Positions 10,361 through 18,762 are shown, counted from the first letter of the stretch. The stretch: DNA of 62,071 nucleotides from Alphaproteobacteria bacterium (GCA_022841525.1 JALHRI010000006.1:1-62071); one strand, 5' to 3'. The notes: generated by a model not told the origin, from the sequence alone. Made by a program: numbers and translations.

Positions 10361-11020
10361 TCATTGTGCCAGTACAGTTCTAATATCAAATATTATGGGC
10401 TTATACGGCAACCCTGCATCTTCTGAGCGCATAAGATGTTCTATTTCTCTGTAATAAAGATCTAGTGTGGCTCTGTGGCGCCTACCTAGCTCATCGACAC
10501 AAACCATGTTGTCTATTAATATACGGCCTGGAAGTTCAGATGTTTTCCATTTAGATGATGTCTTGATGCCCAAAAGATTGCACCATTCAATTCCTAGGTC
10601 GATACAGTCGCGTATCGGGTTAACGCTTCCGACGGAAAAAGATTTCATCATGCACGCCATTAGCTCTCTTTCTATATTTCGCTTCACCTTATGAGTTATT
10701 TTTTTCTCCAGTATAGGTGGCTTTGTATCGGGTGTAGTATTACATAGTTGCCATTGTTTATCGGCCTCGCTTTGCTGGTCAGTACCATAACACCATCCAA
10801 TTTCGCGCAGTTTCCTGCTAACCCCATCACGCTCTGTGCAGTATTTATCAAAGCTAGCCTCGTCTAAAGCACCTCGGCATTTAGAGTGTGCGTCTTGCCA
10901 AGCCAAAATTAAGCTTTCGGCGTCCTTGGCACTTAGTGGTTTAGACCTATAATCACCTTGTATGACATAAATTGTGCTTATACAGGCTAACATAATTAGT
11001 ATTGTTTTAATTATCTGCAC
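10361..11020 (-). CDS. hypothetical exported or membrane-anchored protein
   Basis: 219 aa. The N-terminus MQIIKTILIMLACISTIYVIQG is a signal peptide or single anchor. The segment that follows (AWQDAHSKCRGALDEASFDKYCTERDGVSRKLREIGWCYG, split by Cys residues) resembles short periplasmic proteins that carry a conserved Cys-Cys-GWCYG pattern. The C-terminal half has three more Cys residues. It is on the opposite strand to its neighbours. Family not recognised with confidence. Confidence 0.6.
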   Translation of the reverse strand: MQIIKTILIMLACISTIYVIQGDYRSKPLSAKDAESLILAWQDAHSKCRGALDEASFDKYCTERDGVSRKLREIGWCYGTDQQSEADKQWQLCNTTPDTKPPILEKKITHKVKRNIERELMACMMKSFSVGSVNPIRDCIDLGIEWCNLLGIKTSSKWKTSELPGRILIDNMVCVDELGRRHRATLDLYYREIEHLMRSEDAGLPYKPIIFDIRTVLAQ

Positions 11021-11039
11021 TTACTGCCCTCTCTGGTGA

Positions 11040-11227
11040 TCGGGGAGTTTGTAAACCTATCAGAAGAGAGGTCGCGCACGTCTTTAGCCGTGAAGCTTGA
11101 ACATACACGTGCGCCTCCCCGACCATACGTCGAGGAGTGCTTGGCGGTGCACTAAGACCGCTTCTGATAGGGGTTACAACGCCCCAAGCGTCGAAACGCT
11201 CAAGACAACTCATAGGTGATGGGGCGT
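11040..11227. ncRNA. candidate structured RNA region
   Basis: Several perfect inverted repeats nest or compete within 188 bases: TCGGGGAG (11040-11047) with CTCCCCGA (11115-11122); GCGCACGT (11074-11081) with ACGTGCGC (11107-11114), directly adjoining; CCTATCAGAAG (11056-11066) with CTTCTGATAGG (11161-11171); ACGCCCC (11179-11185) with GGGGCGT (11221-11227), enclosing an AGCGT-CGAA-ACGCT tetraloop hairpin. The stretch is much richer in G+C than the flanking A+T-rich island genes and has no convincing ORF. Strand and class unknown; it lies 5' of the acyltransferase gene. Confidence 0.45.
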
Positions 11228-11400
11228 GCTGTGGCAATGACGAAAATATTTGCGAACAATACTGCAGATTTTCTGCATTCAGGCGCGCTCTAAGTTGTCA
11301 ATTATTGGTTGAATTTATCAAGTTAGAAGGTTGCTAGCGATGGGTTCCCTGAGTGATTGTGGGTATGTTCACTCTGGAACACATCATCTAGGAGGCGACC

Positions 11401-12075
11401 GTGGTATCCTCTAATTCCTTAAGCGCCAAAAATGTGTATGCATTTACGGAAACAAAAGAACTCACGCTAAACCGCCAAGATTTACCAAAAGATACTCAGT
11501 TTGAAGTGACTTACAATATGCAGCACCTTCAACAATATTTCTTCGTGAGAGAATATGCATACCGATTGGATTTAGGATTGAAGCATTTCTCAGGAGCGGA
11601 GGATGAGGTTGATCAGTATAGCCAATTCATTCTCGCCAGAAAAGGCCACTTTGTATTAGGTGGTGCACGTCTCACTGTGGTTCATCCGAGATCTAATAAA
11701 ATGTTGGCGCTAGAATCGGAGTCTTTTGTGTTGCGAAAGATGTTCCCGATTTTAACAAGGTATAGTTACTGTGAACTGGGCAGAACGGCATTGCTTCCCC
11801 AATATCGTAATGGTGATATTTTATCAGAAATTTTTAGAATTTCTGCGGAAACGGCAGTGTCTCAAGGATGCAAATTCTTATTTGGTGTTTCGCCACGTTC
11901 TGTAGCGCGTCGCTTTCGTAATGCTTATAATGCACTAGGATATCCGACCGAAATTTATGATGCAATTCCGGCGCCAGTAAAACCTATCCATGAAAATCTG
12001 AATATTCAATTTTTGGCGACGCATCTAGCGCCAGCTGACGGCCTAATGTTAGAGTATTTGCCCCAATTTAACTAG
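11401..12075 (+). CDS. LuxI/FeeM-like GNAT acyltransferase
   Basis: 224 aa starting at GTG after AGGAGGCGACC. The order of motifs is that of the autoinducer synthase / N-acyl amino acid synthase branch of the GNAT fold: VREYAYRLDLGL (substrate entry helix), DQYSQFILARKGHFVLGGARLTVV (the central strand pair), ESESFVLRKMF, then YCELGRTALLPQYR and the ISAETAVSQGCKFLFG helix. Such enzymes join an acyl group to an amino acid or SAM. No LuxR partner is adjacent. It is the first gene of a run (acyltransferase, diiron protein, TonB receptor) and probably makes a small acylated metabolite, which is an inference. Confidence 0.65.
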   Translation: MVSSNSLSAKNVYAFTETKELTLNRQDLPKDTQFEVTYNMQHLQQYFFVREYAYRLDLGLKHFSGAEDEVDQYSQFILARKGHFVLGGARLTVVHPRSNKMLALESESFVLRKMFPILTRYSYCELGRTALLPQYRNGDILSEIFRISAETAVSQGCKFLFGVSPRSVARRFRNAYNALGYPTEIYDAIPAPVKPIHENLNIQFLATHLAPADGLMLEYLPQFN

Positions 12076-12086
12076 AAACGGAGAGA

Positions 12087-12734
12087 ATGATGCCCTCAAA
12101 CACAGCAAGAAAAATAGATCCGCATGATGATCATGCGTTTGATACACTACTTCAGTACACAATGGTCTGCGCAGATGCGGTGCGTCCTTTGTTAAAATCT
12201 GCTACGATACAGAGCTATAAACGATTTCTAAACATGATGTATCACTATACTTTTGATAGTGAGCGCAAGTGTTTACACGCAGCAGAGCAAACCGATTCTC
12301 CAGAATTAAGGGACTATTTTTTACATATGGCTAAGGAAGAGCGGGGACATTATTTATTAGCGGAGAAAGATCTGGAAGGTTTCGGCGAGTCGGTAGATAA
12401 AACCACCAGACCAGACGCGGTGAAGGAGTTTGATGATTTTTGGTATGGTCTAGGTAAAAAAGACCCTAACGAATTTACTGGAGCACTTTTGGTATTTGAA
12501 GGCATTGCCGATCAAGTGGGCGAAGAGGTCGTCAATCTTATCGCACGGTTGGATCTTAATAAAAAGCAGTCTCGTTGGCTTAGGGTACATGTTGAAGCTG
12601 ACCACAGCCATGGAGCAGAAGCAGTTGCAATTTGTAAGCGGTACTACATGAATAATCCCACGGCCATGCATGACGCTGCAGCAGAAGCTAGCCGTCGCTG
12701 GAGCGAGGTGTTTACCACGGCATTTCAAGACTAA
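12087..12734 (+). CDS. haem-oxygenase-like diiron oxidase/oxygenase family protein
   Basis: About 215 aa, all helical. Possible metal ligands are spaced as in the TenA/PqqC/HDO superfamily: FDSERKCLHAAEQ, KEERGHYLLAEKD, FEGIADQVGEEVV and VEADHSHGAEAV supply Glu and His at helix centres. Members catalyse oxidative changes on small molecules, often N-oxygenation or C-C cleavage of amino-acid-derived substrates. It lies 11 bases after the acyltransferase, so the product of one may be the substrate of the other (inference). Two adjacent ATGs (12087, 12090) follow GGAGAGA, and either may be used. Confidence 0.65.
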   Translation: MMPSNTARKIDPHDDHAFDTLLQYTMVCADAVRPLLKSATIQSYKRFLNMMYHYTFDSERKCLHAAEQTDSPELRDYFLHMAKEERGHYLLAEKDLEGFGESVDKTTRPDAVKEFDDFWYGLGKKDPNEFTGALLVFEGIADQVGEEVVNLIARLDLNKKQSRWLRVHVEADHSHGAEAVAICKRYYMNNPTAMHDAAAEASRRWSEVFTTAFQD

Positions 12735-12810
12735 ATTATAGCTGATTTACTTAGAGGCCCCTCTCCCTTCAGGTAGATTTGCCTTGACCTTTATACCAAC
12801 ATAGGTTGCA

Positions 12811-14790
12811 TTGTGGATCAAAAAAATCCTAAGGCAGGCCATGTTGCATTTTGCTCTCAGTGTTGTCATTATACTTTGGGCGTCCGCCTGCTATGCAAAA
12901 GATAAGATTAGCAACCTCTCGCTGCGCGCGCTTTCTGAGATTAAAGTATACACCGCTTCTCGAAAAGAAGAAGATCCAGAGCGGTCTCCTAGTGCTATCT
13001 ATGTCATTACTCAAGAAGACATCAAACAGATGGGTGCACAGACAATTCCAGATGCCTTACGCGCTGCTCCCGGTATTCATGTGGCGAAGATTTCTTCGAA
13101 TAAATGGGTGATTGCATCGCGAGGGTTTAGTGGTCAGTACGTTACCAACCTGTTGGTTCTCTTGGACGGCCGCCCATTATATTCCACCCTCTTTTCTGGT
13201 GTATTCTGGGATCAGCAAGATTTGGTGATGGAAGATATCAAGCAAATTGAGGTGATTCGTGGTCCTGGGGCTGCGGTGTGGGGATTGAACGCCGTTAATG
13301 GCGTTATTAACATCATCACTAAGCATAGCGAAGACACTCAAGGGACATACTTGAGTCTTACTTCGGGCAATTATTTTAACGCGATTACTGAGGCCAGAAA
13401 AGGTGGCAAGCTTGATGATAAATCATCTTATCGCGCTTATGTAAAATACCGTAATACTGACAATTATAAAAAGCTAGATGGTACGAGCAATAATGATGAT
13501 TGGCAGATGGCCAATGCGGGATTCAGGTATGATGCCGACTTTTCTTACAACAACAGTTTAGAGCTAACCGGGCAAATACGTACTAGCGAGGCCAACCAAA
13601 ACCTGAAGCTGCCCACTCTTGCGGCGCCGTTTTTCTTGCGAGATGCAGACGATGAAGTAGTTCATGGCGGCTATTTAATGGCGAACTGGCAACGTGGGCT
13701 CTCAGAACGTTCTGATCTGCGTACTAAGGCTTATGTAGATCTAAGTAAGATTGATTTAGGCTATGTGGCCATTGTAAACCGTGTCTTTGAAGTAGAAGCT
13801 CAAAATGACTATCAGCTATCTGATCGACATAGCCTGATATGGGGCGCTGGCTACAGACTGGTTTCTGATGCGATTGATGATTCTATTTATTTAAACTACG
13901 ACCCGCAAAGCAGAATCACTAATTTTGCGAGCATTTTTGCGCAAGATACTATTGCACTGATAGAGAACGAACTCTATGCAACGCTTGGCAGCAAAATTGA
14001 GTATAACAGCTACAGTGGCGTAGAAGTGCTGCCAAGCACGAAGTTGGCATGGACGTTTAGCGAGAATCAAACCTTGTGGGGGAGCGTTTCAAGAGCGGCA
14101 CGCAGTCCCAGCAGGGGAACGCATGATTTATCTTTGCAGTCTCTCGGAACTCCAGCTGGATATGTCTCCCTTATCGGCAATGATGCGTTCCAAGCGGAAG
14201 AGCTACTTGCCTATGAGCTGGGATATAAGAATGCTGTATTCCATTCACTTTCTTTTGATATTTCAGCATTTATCAATGATTATTCAAAACTGAGAACCTT
14301 TACTTCTGGTCGCCCCCCCTTTGGTGCTGTGGCTGTGCCTTTAGACATTGCTAACAACGGAGCAGCACATAACATCGGATACGAAATAAATGCTAAATAC
14401 AAGCCTTCTAGCCAATGGTGGTTGACGGCAAGCTATAGCTATATTCGCCCGAACTATCAGCTAAATTCTGGTGTTGCCGACCCTATCTTTACCAATGAAG
14501 AGCAACGCACACCCAGTAATATTGCCTCGCTGAGAGGATCTTATCAACTCACTCCATCGTTAACGACGAATCATTCTCTTTATTATTTGGATAAATTGGA
14601 ATCCTTCCAGATCGGCAAGCAGCTTAATTATAGCGCAAATATTCTTTTTACGCCAGTTCCGGGTACTGAAATTGGGCTCTATGCAGAAAACATTTTAGAA
14701 GATCAGCATCGAGAGTTTTCGGCTCCTTTATACGGGGAGCCTGCCTGGGTACCACGCGCATATTTCATTAAAATATCTGTTGGCTTATAA
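12811..14790 (+). CDS. TonB-dependent outer-membrane receptor
   Basis: 659 aa. A signal peptide ends at CYA|KD. The plug domain (residues 45-165) has SPSAIYVITQEDIKQMG, the GIHV strand, SRGFSGQYVTNLLVLLDGRPLYS and IEVIRGPGAAVWGLNAVNGVINIITK. A 22-strand-type barrel follows, ending YFIKISVGL. Such receptors bring in metallophores, haem or cobalamin with TonB energy. The open frame starts at a TTG that gives a proper basic signal-peptide start. The ATG at 12841 has a better ribosome site (AAGG) but a poorly charged start. The next gene begins directly after its stop. Confidence 0.9.
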   Translation: MWIKKILRQAMLHFALSVVIILWASACYAKDKISNLSLRALSEIKVYTASRKEEDPERSPSAIYVITQEDIKQMGAQTIPDALRAAPGIHVAKISSNKWVIASRGFSGQYVTNLLVLLDGRPLYSTLFSGVFWDQQDLVMEDIKQIEVIRGPGAAVWGLNAVNGVINIITKHSEDTQGTYLSLTSGNYFNAITEARKGGKLDDKSSYRAYVKYRNTDNYKKLDGTSNNDDWQMANAGFRYDADFSYNNSLELTGQIRTSEANQNLKLPTLAAPFFLRDADDEVVHGGYLMANWQRGLSERSDLRTKAYVDLSKIDLGYVAIVNRVFEVEAQNDYQLSDRHSLIWGAGYRLVSDAIDDSIYLNYDPQSRITNFASIFAQDTIALIENELYATLGSKIEYNSYSGVEVLPSTKLAWTFSENQTLWGSVSRAARSPSRGTHDLSLQSLGTPAGYVSLIGNDAFQAEELLAYELGYKNAVFHSLSFDISAFINDYSKLRTFTSGRPPFGAVAVPLDIANNGAAHNIGYEINAKYKPSSQWWLTASYSYIRPNYQLNSGVADPIFTNEEQRTPSNIASLRGSYQLTPSLTTNHSLYYLDKLESFQIGKQLNYSANILFTPVPGTEIGLYAENILEDQHREFSAPLYGEPAWVPRAYFIKISVGL

Positions 14791-15324
14791 ATGTATGCGC
14801 GCGCCCTGACTTTGATAGTTCTAATATGCGCTATGTGGCCAAGCCCAGCAGCGCCTCTCCCCATGGAGAGCAAAAAAGAGCGCATTGCCGTCGTGAAAGC
14901 TGCGATGATGAATCAGCTGCTCCATTACATACACGAGCAGGGTTCTAGGCTAAGCACTAAGTCAAAAATATTATGTATAGCTGGAGATGATATACTGCTT
15001 CGTACACTACGTGATCTTTATAAAAAATCTCCCCCCAATATCGGTCACAATATTATTGACCCTCAAAGTTCTGGGGTCTCATGTGATGTCATTTATTTCG
15101 CTCCTGATATTGCTTATAACGAAGCCATCAAAATGCTGAGGCAAAGATCAGAACTGCCGTTGATTTTAGGGTGCCACTCGCAGCATTTAATAGATTACGA
15201 GATGATCTCCTTTTTGGAAGTGATGGGAAAGATAAATTTATACGTCAACCTGGGGAATTTAGAGAAAGCAGGATTTACTGCGAGCCCAGATTTATTAGAT
15301 GTGGCACAGAAAGTGAAGCGATGA
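14791..15324 (+). CDS. YfiR-family periplasmic protein (DUF4154)
   Basis: 177 aa with a signal peptide (MYARALTLIVLICAMWPSPA). The YfiR/HmsC fold signature is visible: KAAMMNQLLHYIHEQ, KSKILCIAGDD, DVIYFAPD, LILGCHS and ISFLEVMGKINLYVNLGNLEKAGFTASPDLLDVAQ. Known YfiR proteins sit in the periplasm and restrain a membrane sensor. Here the following gene encodes such a sensor, overlapping by ATGA. The preceding TonB receptor gene is contiguous (no gap), so receptor, YfiR and sensor form one operon. Confidence 0.82.
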   Translation: MYARALTLIVLICAMWPSPAAPLPMESKKERIAVVKAAMMNQLLHYIHEQGSRLSTKSKILCIAGDDILLRTLRDLYKKSPPNIGHNIIDPQSSGVSCDVIYFAPDIAYNEAIKMLRQRSELPLILGCHSQHLIDYEMISFLEVMGKINLYVNLGNLEKAGFTASPDLLDVAQKVKR

Positions 15325-16835
15325 AAAAGTTAATTAATAGCTTGTCAATCAAGAATAAGCTGCGGCTATTGCTGATTACGAGTACGGGATTAGCGTCTAT
15401 ATTATCGTCTTTGTTTGTCGTCTATATCGGCATTTCTAATCGTTACGAAGAGTATACTCGCGATCTGATGGTCACGACCCAATTGATCGGTAGTCGAAAT
15501 GCTGCTGCCTTAGCCTTCCAAAATCCAGAGAGCGCGGCTAAAAATTTAGAAATCCTCTCAGAAACCAAGAATATTTTAAGAGCGTGTATTTATGATAAAC
15601 ACGGAAGTTTATTTGCCAGTTATCAAGATAGCGCGGCCAGAAACCTCAAAGTAGTAACATGCAAGCTTGGTAGGAGGCGTTGGAATAATACGTATCATGA
15701 AGTGTCCCTCTTAGAAGGAGGGCATGCATATGCTTCTAGTAATATTTATTCTTCTGGAGAATTGGTAGGTGTCGCAAGCGTAGTGTCCTATACCACTCAT
15801 TTACGTTACGATGCGATAAAACAAATAGGGATAGCGACCTTGGCTATCATCATAACGCTCGTAGTAGTGCTACTGGCGCTGAGAAAATTACAAGCGCTTA
15901 TTTACGCTCCCATAAAAGATGTTGTGCAAGCCGCACAAAACTTAAGCCTCAGTGACTACCCTAAAGAATATGCAACCTACCCACACAGTCACGAATTAGG
16001 AGCACTGGTCAATGCATTCAATACTATCCTCATTCGAAACGGTGAATATTTACGCACCCAAGAAGCTCGCACTGCAGCGACCTCCAACGCATTGAAAAAC
16101 TCTTTGGGAGTAATTGAATCACTGCGAACCAACTACGAGACGCGCTTAATACAAAGTTTACGTTCTGTTGTCAGCATTATTAATGAGCGCTCCTTAGGCG
16201 ATAATATCCAAAACTATATCTCTTACTTGAGTGACTTAAGTGAGGAAATGCAGATATTCCAATCTGATATAGAAACAGTACAAGCATTGAGCTCAATTTA
16301 CGAGAGATCAATTTTAGATGTTCCAAAAACAATAGTGCTGAATGATATAGTAGTACGACTTCTAGCGAGAATCTATAGCCTTAACCCAAACGTGAGTAGG
16401 AGCAAAATCGTCATAGATAAACTCGGCTGTATAGAGGCACGGGAAGAAATTTTTGCTAAAATGATAGAAATAGGGATTACCTTAATTGCTTTGATTATTC
16501 CCGAACATGATCAGTTTGAATCTTTTAATATATCACGGCTTAGTCGCTTCGATTCTGATGAATTAGTATTTCATGTGAAACGAAAAATTTTTGGTGCAGA
16601 AATATGCGAAAAACTCAATCTCAGCGACTTTTTTGAACAACAAATGGATACAGATACTTATTGGTATATCACAGATGAAAAAATATGTTCAGAGGATTTC
16701 AAGTTTTACATCGATTCGCTAAAATATGTGGGTAGCGCTAACCATATTGCTGTAAATTATCGTTCATCTAGCGCTGGCTTTTCGTTATGCTTCATACTTT
16801 CATCTACCGCACCATCAGCGTATCTCGGAGAGTAA
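15321..16835 (+). CDS. YfiN-type membrane sensor with degenerate kinase-like output
   Basis: 504 aa from the ATG that overlaps the yfiR-like stop (ATGA). Two membrane segments (about residues 13-37 and 170-195) enclose a CHASE8-like periplasmic domain of the YfiN kind. A HAMP follows (PIKDVVQAAQNLSLSDYP through ELGALVNAFNTI) and then a coiled coil. The C-terminal 250 residues have the layout of a histidine kinase (DHp helices, then an ATPase-like domain). The phospho-accepting His and the N, G1 and G2 boxes cannot be found, and there is no GGDEF. It may signal through protein contact rather than catalysis. The XRE gene follows by one base. Confidence 0.7.
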   Translation: MKKLINSLSIKNKLRLLLITSTGLASILSSLFVVYIGISNRYEEYTRDLMVTTQLIGSRNAAALAFQNPESAAKNLEILSETKNILRACIYDKHGSLFASYQDSAARNLKVVTCKLGRRRWNNTYHEVSLLEGGHAYASSNIYSSGELVGVASVVSYTTHLRYDAIKQIGIATLAIIITLVVVLLALRKLQALIYAPIKDVVQAAQNLSLSDYPKEYATYPHSHELGALVNAFNTILIRNGEYLRTQEARTAATSNALKNSLGVIESLRTNYETRLIQSLRSVVSIINERSLGDNIQNYISYLSDLSEEMQIFQSDIETVQALSSIYERSILDVPKTIVLNDIVVRLLARIYSLNPNVSRSKIVIDKLGCIEAREEIFAKMIEIGITLIALIIPEHDQFESFNISRLSRFDSDELVFHVKRKIFGAEICEKLNLSDFFEQQMDTDTYWYITDEKICSEDFKFYIDSLKYVGSANHIAVNYRSSSAGFSLCFILSSTAPSAYLGE

Positions 16836-16836
16836 C

Positions 16837-17223
16837 ATGGCTGTTCTCGATGAGCGCAATATTGAGATTGGGAGAAGAATAGAAACAAGAAGAAAAATTC
16901 TCAATGTATCCAGTAGAGATTTGGGACAAATATTAGGAGTCAGTTATCAGCAGATATATAAATACGAATGTGGCAGAGATCGAGTAAGCATCACGAAGTT
17001 AAAGAAGATCGCTGAAGCATTGCAAACCGACATCTCTTATTTCATCGAGAATGAAACTGAGTTCAATGAGATTCTAAAAGAGCTTCCGGAGCGTGCGAGA
17101 ATTATTGACGATGAGCTGCATAAGATCGCTAAAAACTATGGACGCATAGCGGACCATCGAATCCGTGCGGCTATTCAAGACCTTGTTCGATTGATTGCTA
17201 ACTCAAAAAAGCCTAAATCGTAA
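16837..17223 (+). CDS. XRE-family regulator
   Basis: 128 aa. The N-terminal HTH RRKILNVSSRDLGQILGVSYQQIYKYECGRDRVSITKLKKIAEAL is the Cro/CI type (shown in parts; residues 19-62). The C-terminal tail is helical and may dimerise. It starts one base after the sensor stop, hence is probably in the same operon and could be its output. Its last 11 bases overlap the convergent second XRE gene. Confidence 0.88.
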   Translation: MAVLDERNIEIGRRIETRRKILNVSSRDLGQILGVSYQQIYKYECGRDRVSITKLKKIAEALQTDISYFIENETEFNEILKELPERARIIDDELHKIAKNYGRIADHRIRAAIQDLVRLIANSKKPKS

Positions 17224-17605
17224 GTACCTCGTTGGCAATGGAGGCAATAAGTGCACTCAAGTCACTTCGAAGTTTCTCACTGGAAATTTTATTGAAATTG
17301 CTAATGAGTGGATAAATTCTTTTATCGTCTCGCAAACTCTTTGGCGGTGCACTGCTGAGATCCACATCCATAACATCCTGGTAAAGTGAATGAATATCTA
17401 TATCGTTCGCTCTACATAGCTCAAACAGTGACGCGGCACTGATTCTATTATGACCTTTTTCGTATTTCTGCAGCTGTTGAAAGCTGATACCTAACTGCTT
17501 ACTAAGCGTGGCCTGATTCATGCCGAGCAGCAACCTTCTATGCCGCAATCTCGAGCCTAGTCTTGTATTTATATCTGTACCTTCTGATTGCATCCTGCGA
17601 AACAC
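17213..17605 (-). CDS. second XRE-family regulator, convergent
   Basis: About 130 aa. The HTH LGMNQATLSKQLGISFQQLQ followed by KYEKGHNRI is clear (residues 27-60). It is the same length and plan as the plus-strand XRE protein, so the two may be paralogues. Two starts are possible, GTG 17605 and ATG 17593, and neither has a good ribosome site. It reads away from the methyltransferase gene, with a shared divergent promoter region of about 50-65 bp. Confidence 0.85.
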   Translation of the reverse strand: MFRRMQSEGTDINTRLGSRLRHRRLLLGMNQATLSKQLGISFQQLQKYEKGHNRISAASLFELCRANDIDIHSLYQDVMDVDLSSAPPKSLRDDKRIYPLISNFNKISSEKLRSDLSALIASIANEVLTI

Positions 17606-17658
17606 TATTTAAAGAATTTAAAACTCAAACATATAGAAAACTTAATAAGGACACTGCC

Positions 17659-18360
17659 ATGGACATTGCAGAAATCAAGAAAAACTATGGTATTACCGAC
17701 AATGATTTTGCCGACATTGATGCGTATCTGAAGCAATCAACGTTAGAAGATAAATCTTTAGACCAAGATTTTGAGAAAAAACGCTGGTTTGTGGAGCCAA
17801 CTTACCCGTTGCCGTCGAACTTTAGAGAAATCGAAAAATCCAGTGCTGCCTTAGGGTTTGACATCAGTTCGGATATGCGCACTGGCCAGTTATTAGCTAC
17901 ACTAGCGGCTTCTAAGCCTAACGGCAAGTTTCTGGAGATCGGTACAGGTTGCGGGTTGGGCACCAGTTGGATTCTTCGGGGGATGTGTAGCCAATCTAGG
18001 CTTACTTCGATAGAAACTAATTCCACATGGCTTGAAGTGGCAAGAAACAATGTGCATGACGCGCGTGTTACTTTTTTGCTTGATGACGCCGCGCAGCACA
18101 TCCGAAATAGTCCACCGGAAACATACGATTTTATTTTCGCCGATGCGCTCCCGGGCAAGTACTTTCTGGTAGATGAAGCGCTAAAACTACTAAAGCATGG
18201 TGGGTTCTATATCATTGATGATTGTATACATCAGCCTCAATGGCCGAAAGAAGTTTATAGATTCCACCGTAAGATTATAGGACTGTTACAAGAACGAAAG
18301 GATATTATCTTAATTGGCTTGGAGTGGGCGGTAGGAGTTACTATAGCTGTTAAATTATGA
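17659..18360 (+). CDS. SAM-dependent O-methyltransferase-like protein
   Basis: 233 aa from the ATG with AAGGA upstream (17659). Motif I is FLEIGTGCGLGTSWILRG, then LTSIETNSTWLEVARNN, YDFIFADALPGKYFLVDEAL and LKHGGFYIIDDC. This is the O-methyltransferase family 3 pattern (catechol OMT-like), including the Asp residues that can bind a metal. Substrate unknown. It is the last cargo gene before attR and could modify the metabolite made by the upstream acyltransferase and diiron protein (inference). Confidence 0.75.
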   Translation: MDIAEIKKNYGITDNDFADIDAYLKQSTLEDKSLDQDFEKKRWFVEPTYPLPSNFREIEKSSAALGFDISSDMRTGQLLATLAASKPNGKFLEIGTGCGLGTSWILRGMCSQSRLTSIETNSTWLEVARNNVHDARVTFLLDDAAQHIRNSPPETYDFIFADALPGKYFLVDEALKLLKHGGFYIIDDCIHQPQWPKEVYRFHRKIIGLLQERKDIILIGLEWAVGVTIAVKL

Positions 18361-18372
18361 ACAACGATAAAC

Positions 18373-18400
18373 GGTGGCAGTGGCCCAGCGCCCTGCCGCC
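18373..18400. terminator. hairpin after the methyltransferase
   Basis: GGTGGCAG pairs with CTGCCGCC around a 12-base loop, 12 bases after the stop. There is no T run, so it is a weak terminator or RNA-protecting hairpin. The rest of 18361-18598 shows only the arm-site candidate. Confidence 0.35.
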
Positions 18401-18458
18401 TCATTCGTGCGCTAAGTTGGCTTTGTCATCGCGCGTGCGCGCAAGGGAAGAAGGATTT

Positions 18459-18482
18459 TTCATGGGACACTGGTGGGGCACT
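18459..18482 (+). promoter_or_regulatory. right arm-type integrase site candidate
   Basis: TTCATGGGACACTGG followed by TGGGGCACT repeats the left-end block at 4159-4182 with two mismatches, in the same orientation, 117 bp before attR. Confidence 0.55.
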
Positions 18483-18598
18483 TGCCAGTAAAAAATAGTC
18501 ATAATTACTAACAGGTGACAAATAACGCGCAAGGCTTAAGTGACTAATTTTATTGATAATATCTGCTTTTGTTTGCTGTGGCGTTTTGTACCGAACGC

Positions 18599-18647
18599 GT
18601 CTCCAAAACCGAAGGTTGCAGGTTCGATGCCTGTCGCCCCTGCCAGT
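18599..18647 (+). repeat. attR core of the island
   Basis: 49 bp identical to 4069-4117: a duplicated tRNA-Trp 3' fragment without the 5' half. It marks the right end of the island. Confidence 0.93.
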
Positions 18648-18762
18648 ACCAGCGCGAAGATCGCTAGATTTCTTCCTCGTAGCCTGCCTGAGTATCAAGA
18701 TTCGGTTGCAAGCGTCTTAGACACAATCATGAACGTTAGGCGTTATAGGCTTGGCGGTCTGA

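Larger units (their letters stand above)
4069..18647. mobile_element. integrative genomic island in tRNA-Trp (about 14.5 kb)
   Basis: A 49-bp exact direct repeat of the tRNA 3' portion marks both ends (4069-4117 and 18599-18647). Inside are a tyrosine integrase, an excisionase-like protein, winged-helix proteins, a terminase-small-subunit-like protein and A+T-rich cargo. No conjugation, relaxase, capsid or terminase large subunit genes are visible, so it is a non-self-transmissible element or a satellite-type island. Between the repeats the sequence is visibly more A+T rich than the flanks, especially 11.4-18.3 kb. Confidence 0.93.

Noticed and set aside
11137-11337. Short ORFs (66 and 76 codons) over the structured segment
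   Set aside because: No ribosome sites, no protein-like composition; the inverted repeats explain the sequence better.
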